Shown here in pieces: positions 25,139 through 32,857 of a DNA stretch of 64,000 nucleotides (position 1 is the stretch's first letter; the number at the start of each line of letters is the position of its first letter). The stretch comes from an uncultured Treponema sp. (lineage in GTDB: Bacteria > Spirochaetota > Spirochaetia > Treponematales > Treponemataceae), in NCBI GenBank assembly GCA_949300145.1, contig CASGDA010000002.1:1-64000 (forward strand). Direction: 5' to 3'. Made by a program: the position numbers and the translations under genes. Below the pieces are notes generated by a model. It saw only the letters and a program-made list of their open reading frames with translations. It was not told where the DNA came from and searched no databases.

Positions 25139-25837
25139 TTGGACACTAATAAAACAACCACACATATTGTGAAAATAATCAGAATCACCGTGGACGCAGG
25201 AATGTACATCCTGTTCCTGCTCCTTATGGGATACCATCTTTTTGAGAACCTGCACCACGAAATGCTGGGGGCGGCGGTTTTTATCCTCTTTTTTATCCAC
25301 AACGGATTAAACTGGCGGTGGTACAAAAATCTTTTTAAGGGAAAATACACCTTGAGCCGGAGCCTCCAGACTGTATGCAACCTGCTTTTGTGCGCTGCCA
25401 TGCTATGCACCATTGCCTCCGCCCTGATGCTTTCCCGGGATGTATTTTACTTTCTCAATCTTACCAACAGCGGTTTGGGGCGTAAACTCCACATGGTTGC
25501 CACCGTCTGGACTTTCCTGCTGGAATCCCTTCACCTGGGTTTCCACTGGGAGGCGATACAGAAAAGCATTAAAAAGAAAATAACACTGCCCGCCACCCTT
25601 GCCATTGTCACAAAATGGTTTTTCCGGGCGGTGCTTCTGGCTGTCTGCCTTTACGGACTATTCGCTTTCAGGAGCAGGAACCTTTGCAACGAAATGTTTC
25701 TGCTGACAGAATTCAAGTTCATGGATTTTGAAGAACCGCCCTTCCGCTTCTTTGCAGACCACACAGCCATTTCCCTTCTTGCAGCAGCCGCCGGTTTTTA
25801 CCTGAAAAAACTGGCTGTCCGTTGTGCACTGCGTTAA
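25139..25837 (+). CDS. DUF4405 membrane protein (flavinylation-associated cytochrome-like)
   Basis: A 232-residue integral membrane protein with four or more hydrophobic helices, the first at about residues 20-40. Histidines in GYHLFENLHHEM, FFIHNGLNW, GRKLHMVATVW and ESLHLGFHWE would suit a b-type haem protein, as proposed for DUF4405 members linked to flavinylation systems. The start is a TTG at 25139 with AGGAG six bases upstream; no ATG fits. It closes the co-directional redox run and is the only multi-pass membrane member, so it is the natural candidate to move electrons across the membrane to the exported flavodoxins. Confidence 0.8.
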   Translation: MDTNKTTTHIVKIIRITVDAGMYILFLLLMGYHLFENLHHEMLGAAVFILFFIHNGLNWRWYKNLFKGKYTLSRSLQTVCNLLLCAAMLCTIASALMLSRDVFYFLNLTNSGLGRKLHMVATVWTFLLESLHLGFHWEAIQKSIKKKITLPATLAIVTKWFFRAVLLAVCLYGLFAFRSRNLCNEMFLLTEFKFMDFEEPPFRFFADHTAISLLAAAAGFYLKKLAVRCALR

Positions 25838-25849
25838 CTCCGGGTTATG

Positions 25850-26713
25850 TCAGGCGTATCTCTCTGACACCGCCTTAATCTGTGAAAACAGGGCGGCAAG
25901 TTCCCGCTGCTTTTCCCTGAGGCACACACAGCGGAAGGTCACATCGGCTTCAGGGTCTTCAACGGGAACGGCGGTTTTATCCGGCGGAAGCTCTGTGTTC
26001 CGCCAGGAAATATTCGTGATAAACGAAATTAAACCGGAAGATTTAACGATTTCGCGCAGGGTGGAAAGTTCAGGCTGAACAAGAAAATTCGCGTCCGGTA
26101 TCCGTTCCCGGCACAGGGGGAACCAGAATCCGATTTTGTCATGAATCAGAATCTTTTCCCCTGCAAGAGCCGACAGCGGAATGGACTTTAATCCTGCAAG
26201 CCGGTGTTCCCTTGGCAGAAGGACGCTGAGCTTTTCCCTGAAAAACACCCGGCTGTAATAGCGCTCCCCTTCCAACGGATTGCGCAGTACGATGAGGCGG
26301 TATTTTCCGCTTTCAAGGCCGGCAATCAGAGGCGGCTCCGTTTCTTCGAGGACGGGGACAATTTCCGTCCCCATGTACAGCTGGCCGATAATCGGATTCA
26401 GCTCGAAAATCGGAAATGAAGCGATCGACCCGTAAGAAAAAATGCGGGATTTTCTCCATGCTTCCCGAACTTCTTCCTCCATTTTTGAGGAAGCCGACAC
26501 AATTTTGGCAGCGTGTTCAGCCGCGAGCATTCCGAAGCGGTTGAGCGAAATCCGGTTTTTACTCCTGTCGAACAGCGTCACGCCCAGTTCATCTTCAAGC
26601 TTCTGCATCGCACGGCTCACCGCCGGCTGTGAGGTGTGGAGCTCTTCCGCCGTTTTTGACAAGGTGCCGTATTCGGCGAAGGCCGCCAGAAGGCGCAGCA
26701 TGTACAGTTCCAT
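25850..26713 (-). CDS. LysR-family regulator next to the ATPase cassette
   Basis: A 287-residue LysR regulator: the winged helix (LRLLAAFAEYGTLSKTAEEL and SQPAVSRAMQKLEDELG) is followed by an effector-binding domain. The CTAT-N11-ATAG dyad in the 54-bp repeat begins 19 bases upstream of its start, fitting autoregulation. A second copy of the repeat lies before the aldo/keto reductase at 28371. The simplest reading is an ancestral divergent LysR / reductase pair later split by the ATPase gene. It ends convergently 12 bases from the DUF4405 gene, so it may also sense the state of that run. Confidence 0.88.
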   Translation of the reverse strand: MELYMLRLLAAFAEYGTLSKTAEELHTSQPAVSRAMQKLEDELGVTLFDRSKNRISLNRFGMLAAEHAAKIVSASSKMEEEVREAWRKSRIFSYGSIASFPIFELNPIIGQLYMGTEIVPVLEETEPPLIAGLESGKYRLIVLRNPLEGERYYSRVFFREKLSVLLPREHRLAGLKSIPLSALAGEKILIHDKIGFWFPLCRERIPDANFLVQPELSTLREIVKSSGLISFITNISWRNTELPPDKTAVPVEDPEADVTFRCVCLREKQRELAALFSQIKAVSERYA

Positions 26714-26729
26714 GGGAAGAATTTTACCA

Positions 26730-26783
26730 CACTATGCGCCAACCGTATAGCGGAATGCAAAACTTCTATTGTACAAAGGCGGC
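26730..26783. repeat. 54-bp direct repeat, copy 1
   Basis: Starts CACTATGCGCCAACC and ends ACAAAGGCGGC; identical over 54 bases to 28219-28272. It ends 6 bases before the stop codon of the ATPase gene and lies directly upstream of the LysR gene. Confidence 0.95.
26732..26750. promoter_or_regulatory. LysR-type operator, copy 1
   Basis: CTAT, 11 bases, ATAG: a perfect 4+4 dyad with the T-N11-A core bound by LysR regulators. It lies within the promoter region of the LysR gene that starts at 26713. Confidence 0.6.
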
Positions 26784-26789
26784 ACAAAT

Positions 26790-28079
26790 TTACAGATTAC
26801 AGACGGCGTAAAGCGGTATATTTTCCATCCATGTCTGGTCTGCGTGGGGAAGCAGCGAAAAGCGAACCGAATGTTCCGGTTTGTATTTATCGTAAAACGC
26901 TTTCAGACTTTGGGAACGGACGTTCGTTTCCGCCTTCACCTCGATGGGAACAATGTCCATGTCTTTCTGGATGAGGAAATCCTGCTCGAATGTCGCCCGT
27001 TCGCTTCCGTAATAATAAGGAATGTACGGCGTGTCGCTGATTATCTGCTGAAAAACGTACTGTTCGGTGAGCGCGCCCTTGAATTCGATAAAAAGCCGGT
27101 TCCCTTCGATAATCGTTTTTGCGTCAAAGGAACTCATGGCGCCAAGCAAACCGCCATCAACCGCAAAGAGTTTGTACGCGGAAAAATTTTTATACGCATT
27201 GAGGGGAATTCGCGGTTCGTTCACCCGGTTGACTTTGCAGACAAGACCGCTGTCGCACAGCCACTGAACCGCCATTTCAAAATCCGCGCTCCGCGCCCCC
27301 TTTTTGATTTTTCCGAAGAAAAACTTTTTGTTTTCCTTTGCCAGCTGCATCGGAAGCGCGTCCCAGACCATGTTGATCCGGGGAAGCTCCGCCGGCTCTG
27401 CGTGTTTTCCGAAATCGCCCCGGTACTGCATCAGGATATTGTTCTGGAGTTCCCGAACCTCATTGTAATCGGTGTCGAGCCGGAACGCGTCCACAACCTC
27501 GGGCATTCCTCCCACGTAATAATAGTTTTTCAGATGATAGATATATTTTTCCGAAAAGGTGTCTATCAATGTGTAATCTTTTGTCAGAAGGGCGTCCGCA
27601 AGAGACTGTTCTCCCGCCGCATACAAATATTCCCGAAAATTGAGCGGATACAGACGGAGAAGCTCGACTTTTCCCACAGGATAAGAGATCCCTTTGTGAA
27701 GGGCGACTCCCAAAAGAGAGCCCGCCGCAATGATGTGGTATTCAGGAGCTTCCTCGCAGAAATATTTCAGCGATTCAAAGGCTTTCGGCGCATTCTGGAT
27801 TTCATCAAAAATGATGAGCGTGTCTTCGGGTGTAACCGGGAAGCCGGCTTCTATATTCAAATAAGACAAAATGCGGTGAATATCGTAATCGGATTCAAAA
27901 ATCTGTCTCGCCGGACTGTTGTTGTAAAAGGAAATATAAGCCGTTTTTTTATAGCAGCTCCGGCCGAATTCTTTCATGAGCCATGTTTTCCCGACCTGAC
28001 GCGCGCCCATCAAAACAAGGGGCTTGCGGCGCGGCTTTTCTTTCCATTTTTTCAGAGCTTGAATGGCAAACCGTTCCAT
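26790..28079 (-). CDS. AAA ATPase with DUF4143 C-terminal domain
   Basis: A 429-residue protein: Walker A GARQVGKTWL near residues 25-34, Walker B LIIFDEIQNAPKA near 95-107, a sensor-like HIIAAGSLLG, and a C-terminal DUF4143 part ending in a region with DIVPIEVKAE, which gives a nuclease-like E-x-K pattern. Such ATPases are widespread in Bacteroidetes, spirochaetes and archaea, often as scattered single genes of unknown role. The gene and about 140 bases before it are enclosed by the perfect 54-bp direct repeat, so it looks like a discrete insert between the LysR gene and the reductase. Confidence 0.88.
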   Translation of the reverse strand: MERFAIQALKKWKEKPRRKPLVLMGARQVGKTWLMKEFGRSCYKKTAYISFYNNSPARQIFESDYDIHRILSYLNIEAGFPVTPEDTLIIFDEIQNAPKAFESLKYFCEEAPEYHIIAAGSLLGVALHKGISYPVGKVELLRLYPLNFREYLYAAGEQSLADALLTKDYTLIDTFSEKYIYHLKNYYYVGGMPEVVDAFRLDTDYNEVRELQNNILMQYRGDFGKHAEPAELPRINMVWDALPMQLAKENKKFFFGKIKKGARSADFEMAVQWLCDSGLVCKVNRVNEPRIPLNAYKNFSAYKLFAVDGGLLGAMSSFDAKTIIEGNRLFIEFKGALTEQYVFQQIISDTPYIPYYYGSERATFEQDFLIQKDMDIVPIEVKAETNVRSQSLKAFYDKYKPEHSVRFSLLPHADQTWMENIPLYAVCNL

Positions 28080-28218
28080 ATAAGAAGATTAACACTTTTT
28101 AAGACCTGAAACAAGCATTTTTCCGCATTTTTTAAGCCCTGAAAACAGAAAACAATGCATTTTTTCAGGGTTGAACAAACGTTAGCCGCCTTTTCTGCCG
28201 GCGACTTCCCCTCCCCTT

Positions 28219-28272
28219 CACTATGCGCCAACCGTATAGCGGAATGCAAAACTTCTATTGTACAAAGGCGGC
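28219..28272. repeat. 54-bp direct repeat, copy 2
   Basis: Identical to 26730-26783 over 54 bases; the flanks differ at both ends. It lies about 100 bases upstream of the aldo/keto reductase start, where the reductase promoter should be. Confidence 0.95.
28221..28239. promoter_or_regulatory. LysR-type operator, copy 2
   Basis: The second CTAT-N11-ATAG dyad, 132 bases before the reductase ATG. It would allow the LysR protein encoded at 25850 to control the reductase despite the intervening ATPase gene. Confidence 0.55.
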
Positions 28273-28370
28273 GGCGGGGAGATAGAATGCGGACGCGAGG
28301 GACAAAACGGGCGCGCGGTAACCCGCGGAAATCCGCGGCGCAGGGACGTCCCCTTTTCAGGAGGAATAAA

Positions 28371-29219
28371 ATGGAATACACGGTTTTGAACAACGGGGTG
28401 AAAATGCCCATGGAAGGCTTCGGCGTTTTCCAGATGCCGGACGGAGCGGTCACGGAACAGGCGGTGCGTGACGCAATCGGCGCGGGGTACCGGCTCATCG
28501 ACACGGCGGCCGCCTACATGAACGAGGAGTCCGTCGGCCGGGCGCTGAAAAAATCGGACGTTCCCCGGGAAGAGCTCTTCATCACCACAAAGCTCTGGGT
28601 TCAGGACGCCGGATACGAAAAGGCGAAGGCCGCCTTCAGCCGCTCGATGGAAAAGCTCGGCCTCGACTACCTCGACCTGTACCTGATCCACCAGCCCATG
28701 GGCGATTACTACGGCGCATGGCGTGCGATGGAGGAACTTTACAAAGAAGGAAAAATCCGCGCCATCGGCGTGAGCAACATGTATCCCCACGTCCTTGCGG
28801 ATTTCTGCCTCCACAACGAAATTGTTCCGGCGGTGAATCAGGTGGAGCTTCACCCCTTTTTCCAGCAGCCCGACGCGCTCAAAACCATGAAGGAATCCGG
28901 CGTCCAGCCGGAAGCGTGGGGCCCGTTTGCGGAAGGCAAACACGGGATTTTCACCAATCCGCTGCTTGCGGAAATCGCGGCGAAACACGCAAAGACGGCC
29001 GCGCAGGTCATCCTCCGCTGGAACGTGCAGCGGGGCGTTGTCGTCATACCAAAATCGACCCGGAGGGAAAGAATCGAAGAGAACCTCGCCATCTGGGACT
29101 TTGCCCTCGACGCGGAGGACATGGAAAAAATCACCGCGCTGGATTTGGGGCACAGCGAAATCGTCAACCACTTCGACCCCGAATTCGTGAAGATGATCGG
29201 CGGCTGGAAAATCAGCTGA
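28371..29219 (+). CDS. Aldo/keto reductase
   Basis: A 282-residue NAD(P)H-dependent reductase. The catalytic tetrad is visible as Asp44 and Tyr49 in [12 protein letters not shown], Lys74 in TTKLW, and His107 in LIHQP; cofactor-binding residues lie in [15 protein letters not shown]. Length and pattern match 2,5-diketo-gluconate-reductase-like members of the superfamily. The ATG at 28371 has CAGGAGG upstream; the longer open frame before it runs across the 54-bp repeat and is not used. It is followed 100 bases later by an esterase-like lipoprotein on the same strand. The carbonyl substrate is not known. Confidence 0.92.
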   Translation: MEYTVLNNGVKMPMEGFGVFQMPDGAVTEQAVRDAIGAGYRLIDTAAAYMNEESVGRALKKSDVPREELFITTKLWVQDAGYEKAKAAFSRSMEKLGLDYLDLYLIHQPMGDYYGAWRAMEELYKEGKIRAIGVSNMYPHVLADFCLHNEIVPAVNQVELHPFFQQPDALKTMKESGVQPEAWGPFAEGKHGIFTNPLLAEIAAKHAKTAAQVILRWNVQRGVVVIPKSTRRERIEENLAIWDFALDAEDMEKITALDLGHSEIVNHFDPEFVKMIGGWKIS

Positions 29220-29319
29220 GCGCCTTTGAGAGAAACCACCCGGCGGGACGGCTTCCCGCTTCCGCCGGAAACAAAAGCGAAAGACAAACCCCAAACAAAA
29301 CACAGGGAGAAATACACCG

Positions 29320-30399
29320 ATGAAAACGACATACGGATTTTTGAGCTTTTTAACCGCGGCAGCCGTCATGATTCTTGCCGCCTGCACGTCCGCGCCCGCC
29401 GCGCGTGACGGGGACATCGTGATTTCCGGGCAGGGATTTTTCGCCTCCGGGGGAACGGTCACCGAACCGGTTCCGGGAACGTACAATCCGGCGACAAACT
29501 GGCTCGACCCCGACCGGCCGGGCAACACGGCGCACGTTGACCACGCCAACACCTTCTTCCAGATTCCTTCCGGCGGCACGGGAGCCCCGATGGTGTTCCT
29601 GCACGGCTACGGACAGTCGCGCAACGGCTGGCTTTCTTCACCGGACGGAGGGGAAGCATGGGCGGCGTGGTTCCTCCGGCAGGGGCACCCGGTTTTCCTC
29701 GTTGACCAGCCGCGCCGCGCCTCCGCCGGAAACACCGTCCGCATGACGGACATGGAGCTGGACGCGTGGGGAGACGACATGAAAGACTACAAGCCCGGCG
29801 ATCAGGCGTGGTACACCCATTTCAGAATCGGGCGCGTCGCTCCGGAACGCTACGAAGGCTCACAGTTCCCGGCAGGGGCTGAAGCGCAGAACCAGTTTTT
29901 CCGCCAGATGACGCCGAACACGGGGAATTACGACGAGGCGCTGTTCGGAAGCGTCCTCGGCGACGTGATGGAGGACGTTTCCGAAATGACCGGAAAAAAA
30001 GCCGTGTACGTGACCCACTCGCAGGGAAGCCGCGTCGGCTGGAAGACCCCCGTCGAAAACATCGCGGTCATTGTGGCGGTGGAACCGGGCGGAGCGCCCG
30101 AAGCAGGTTCCGCGGAATACCGCGCCCTCCTTGCGGCGGATATCCCGGTAATCTTCTACTTCGGCGATTACATCGACAACGGCCCCGCGGACATCCGGTC
30201 CACGGAATTCTGGAGGAACGTCCGCGACGGAGCGCTCGCCTTTGCCGAAGCCTACAACCGTGACGGCGGGGACGCGACGGTCATCGACCTTCCGAAAATC
30301 GGAATCACCGGGAACAGCCACTTCCTCTTCCAGGAAAAAAACAACGCCGAAATTGCCGCCCATCTTGAGGCGTGGCTTGCGGAGCGCGGCCTGGATTGA
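29320..30399 (+). CDS. Alpha/beta hydrolase lipoprotein (esterase-like)
   Basis: A 359-residue protein with a lipoprotein signal (FLTAAAVMILAAC, Cys at residue 22) and an alpha/beta hydrolase domain. FLHGYGQSRNGW gives the oxyanion loop, THSQGSRVGW the nucleophile elbow with Ser in HSQGS, and GNSHFLFQ the likely catalytic His near the end. It would hydrolyse an ester or amide at the cell envelope. The ATG follows CAGGGAGAAA. Together with the reductase upstream it forms a small plus-strand unit that could act on the same compound. The substrate cannot be inferred. Confidence 0.85.
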   Translation: MKTTYGFLSFLTAAAVMILAACTSAPAARDGDIVISGQGFFASGGTVTEPVPGTYNPATNWLDPDRPGNTAHVDHANTFFQIPSGGTGAPMVFLHGYGQSRNGWLSSPDGGEAWAAWFLRQGHPVFLVDQPRRASAGNTVRMTDMELDAWGDDMKDYKPGDQAWYTHFRIGRVAPERYEGSQFPAGAEAQNQFFRQMTPNTGNYDEALFGSVLGDVMEDVSEMTGKKAVYVTHSQGSRVGWKTPVENIAVIVAVEPGGAPEAGSAEYRALLAADIPVIFYFGDYIDNGPADIRSTEFWRNVRDGALAFAEAYNRDGGDATVIDLPKIGITGNSHFLFQEKNNAEIAAHLEAWLAERGLD

Positions 30400-30450
30400 C
30401 GGACGGAACGCCGGGACGCACCGGTTTTTCACGTTATTGCTTTTTTCCTT

Positions 30451-30930
30451 ATGGTAAAGAACGAGGGTGAACGGGACGCGCTTACCGGCCTTTACAACCG
30501 GAACCGCTACGAGCAGGATTTGAACCGGCTGGACAGCCTGTACCGCACAAGTCTCGCCTGCATTTACATTGACGTCAACGGACTGCATGAGGTGAATAAC
30601 CGGGAGGGACACCAGAGAGGGGATGATATGCTCAAGGCGGTGGCGGAGCACATTTCCCTGATTTTCAGCGGCGGACACAATATTTACCGCATCGGCGGGG
30701 ACGAGTTTGTGATCCTTGTCTCCGACATGGATGAATCCGCCGTGAAAGAAAAGACGGAACTCCTGGAATCGATTCTGGAAGAACAGTGCATATACATTTC
30801 CGCTGGTTATATATGGGAAAAAAATGTGCATTCCTTTGAAAAGATGGTGCGCGCCGCGGAAAAAATAATGTATGCGGCGAAAAAACGCTTTTACCAGCAG
30901 CACAAATTTAACCGCAGGAGACCGCGCTGA
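30451..30930 (+). CDS. Minimal GGDEF-domain protein (diguanylate cyclase-like)
   Basis: A 159-residue protein that is almost only a GGDEF domain: DALTGLYNRNRYEQD opens it at residue 9 and the active-site loop reads RIGGDEF, intact for c-di-GMP synthesis. The RxxD inhibitory site expected nine residues before the loop is missing, so feedback inhibition is unlikely. No sensor or membrane segment is present, and no ribosome-binding site precedes the ATG, which may mean loss of the N-terminal part. It follows the esterase gene by 51 bases. Two GTP-binding monomers would have to dimerise without the usual dimerisation module. Confidence 0.8.
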   Translation: MVKNEGERDALTGLYNRNRYEQDLNRLDSLYRTSLACIYIDVNGLHEVNNREGHQRGDDMLKAVAEHISLIFSGGHNIYRIGGDEFVILVSDMDESAVKEKTELLESILEEQCIYISAGYIWEKNVHSFEKMVRAAEKIMYAAKKRFYQQHKFNRRRPR

Positions 30931-30980
30931 CGGCCGGCGGGGCGGCTGTTGTCCCGCCGTGTTTCAGTTTCAAAACGGTT

Positions 30981-31781
30981 TCAGGACACTTTCCCGGCGA
31001 CCAAAGTGCCGGCCGGTTTCCCTTTCACGATTTCATAGAGCGTTTCGGGCGTCTTCCCGTTTGTGATGACCGTGTCGATTCCCTGCGCGGCGGCCAGCTG
31101 TGCTGCCCGAAGCTTTGTCTTCATGCCGCCCGTCCCGCGCCGTGAGCCCGCCCCGCCCGCACGGGCGTATACGGTTTCGTCTATTTCCTCAATCCGGCGT
31201 ATGAGCCGTGCGTCCGGATGCAGCCGCGGATCCGCGTCGTACAGCCCGTCTATATCGGACAGAATGACCAGCCGTTTCGCCCTGCACAGCACCGCGACGA
31301 CGGCCGAAAGCATATCGTTGTCCCCGAACAGCCTGTCCTCCGATTCAATCTCGGTGTAGCTCACGGAGTCGTTTTCATTGACCACGGGGATAATCCCCAT
31401 CTCCAGCAGCGTATCGAACGTATTTATCAGGTTTTCCTTTTTCTCTTCCTGTTCCATGTCCTCCGCATTCAGCAGAATCTGGGCGATTGTCTTGTCGTAA
31501 TCGTTGAAGAACTTGTCGTACAGAAACATGATGCGGCATTGTCCCACCGCAGCAGCAGCCTGTTTCATCCTCATGCTGGCGGGGCGCCCGCCCATATTCA
31601 GCTTGTTCGTACCGACGGCAACCGCTCCGGAGGAAACCAGGATGACCTCATGGCCCATGTTCTGTATGTCGGCGAGAACGCACGCAAGCCGGTCAAAAGC
31701 GCGCAGCTCGCTTTTCCCCGCTTCATTTGTGAGGGTGGATGTGCCCGCTTTCACGACGATCCGGTTTTGGTGCAGCTTCAT
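30981..31781 (-). CDS. proB: Glutamate 5-kinase
   Basis: A 266-residue kinase that phosphorylates glutamate in the first step of proline synthesis. It shows the amino-acid-kinase fold: VVKAGTSTLTN, VSSGAVAVG, NENDSVS, the FGDNDMLSA loop, LSDIDGLYDADP, and GTGGMKTKLRAA near the end. It ends after this domain and lacks the C-terminal PUA domain of the roughly 370-residue forms, as do several other bacterial ProBs. GGAGG lies six bases before the ATG. The usual partner proA is not adjacent. It is divergent from a LysR gene. Confidence 0.93.
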   Translation of the reverse strand: MKLHQNRIVVKAGTSTLTNEAGKSELRAFDRLACVLADIQNMGHEVILVSSGAVAVGTNKLNMGGRPASMRMKQAAAAVGQCRIMFLYDKFFNDYDKTIAQILLNAEDMEQEEKKENLINTFDTLLEMGIIPVVNENDSVSYTEIESEDRLFGDNDMLSAVVAVLCRAKRLVILSDIDGLYDADPRLHPDARLIRRIEEIDETVYARAGGAGSRRGTGGMKTKLRAAQLAAAQGIDTVITNGKTPETLYEIVKGKPAGTLVAGKVS

Positions 31782-31941
31782 GTCATGCCTCCGTCGGGAT
31801 TTCAGCCCCGCAAAACGCGCGCGGCCATGTCCCCGTTTGCTTTTTTTCCGCTTTCAGTTTACCATGTCATGGAAAATTACAAAAGCGAATGTTTTTCATG
31901 ATATGGATTACAAAACCGGATGAATAAGGCGGGGTTATGAT

Positions 31942-32808
31942 ATGGACATGAATATCCAGAAGCACATGGCGTTTGTCAAAACGGTCGAATGCGGCAGCTT
32001 CACCAAAGCCGCCGAAAAATTGCATTACTCGCAGTCGGCGGTCAGCCGGATGATAAACGATTTGGAGACGGAATGGAGAATCGTCCTGCTGGAGCGGGGA
32101 AAATCCGGCGTGAAGCTGACAAGCGACGGGATGAAGCTGCTCCCGTACGCGCAGAGCGTCTGCAGGGAATATGAAAAGCTGCAGATGGCGGTGGACGAAC
32201 TGAATGGCCTGGAGTCGGGGCTTATCCGCATCGGCACATTTTCCAGCGTGGCGACGCACTGGCTCCCGAACATCATCAGGGAATTCCGGAAGGCGTATCC
32301 GGACATCGATTACGAACTGCTCCTCGGCGACTACACGGAAATCGAAGGATGGATTTCCGACGGCCGCGTGGACTGCGGGTTCCTGCGGCTGCCGGCCTGT
32401 CCTGACTTTGAGACCATATTCCTGGAGCGGGACCGGCTCCTCGCCGTCCTGCCGGAGGGCCATCCCCTGTCGCCGCTTGAAAAGGTGCCGGTTTCTGCCC
32501 TGTGCGGTGAGCCGTTCATGCTTCTGGAGAAGGGCGGGAAGGCGGAGGTGGCGGAGATATTCGAGCGGTGCAACGTGACGCCCGATGTGCGTTTCACGAC
32601 GTGGGACGATTACGCAATCATGTCGATGGTGGAAGGCGGCCTCGGCATCAGCATTTTGCCCGAGCTGATTTTGCGCCGGACGCCCTACCGGATTGTCGCA
32701 AAAGAATTGGACGTGCCGGCATACCGGGAAATCGGAATCGCAATGCGGAATGGAAAGACCGCTTCCCGTGCGGTAAAACGGTTTTTGGACTACCTGCGGT
32801 GCCGGTGA
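31942..32808 (+). CDS. LysR-family regulator divergent from proB
   Basis: A 288-residue regulator with a winged helix (QKHMAFVKTVECGSFTKAAE and SQSAVSRMINDLE) and an effector domain ending LDYLRCR. AAGGCGGGG precedes the start; an ATG four codons earlier is out of frame. The 160-base region between it and proB would hold both promoters, so proB is its most obvious candidate target. It ends convergently with the NSS transporter gene 50 bases away. Confidence 0.88.
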   Translation: MDMNIQKHMAFVKTVECGSFTKAAEKLHYSQSAVSRMINDLETEWRIVLLERGKSGVKLTSDGMKLLPYAQSVCREYEKLQMAVDELNGLESGLIRIGTFSSVATHWLPNIIREFRKAYPDIDYELLLGDYTEIEGWISDGRVDCGFLRLPACPDFETIFLERDRLLAVLPEGHPLSPLEKVPVSALCGEPFMLLEKGGKAEVAEIFERCNVTPDVRFTTWDDYAIMSMVEGGLGISILPELILRRTPYRIVAKELDVPAYREIGIAMRNGKTASRAVKRFLDYLRCR

Positions 32809-32857
32809 AGTGCCGGCGGAAACCTGACCTTATGCGAAGCCCTTTGGAATCAGACTC

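Noticed and set aside
26769-28109. Long plus-strand frame over the DUF4143 ATPase
   Set aside because: The minus strand encodes a clear Walker A/B ATPase; the plus frame is a shadow.
28155-28370. Upstream extension of the aldo/keto reductase
   Set aside because: It would translate through the 54-bp repeat and operator; the ATG at 28371 has a good ribosome-binding site and matches the family start.
28221-29579. Long antisense frame over the aldo/keto reductase (452 codons)
   Set aside because: It mirrors a GC-rich real gene with a full catalytic tetrad; the antisense product has no recognisable domain or start signal.
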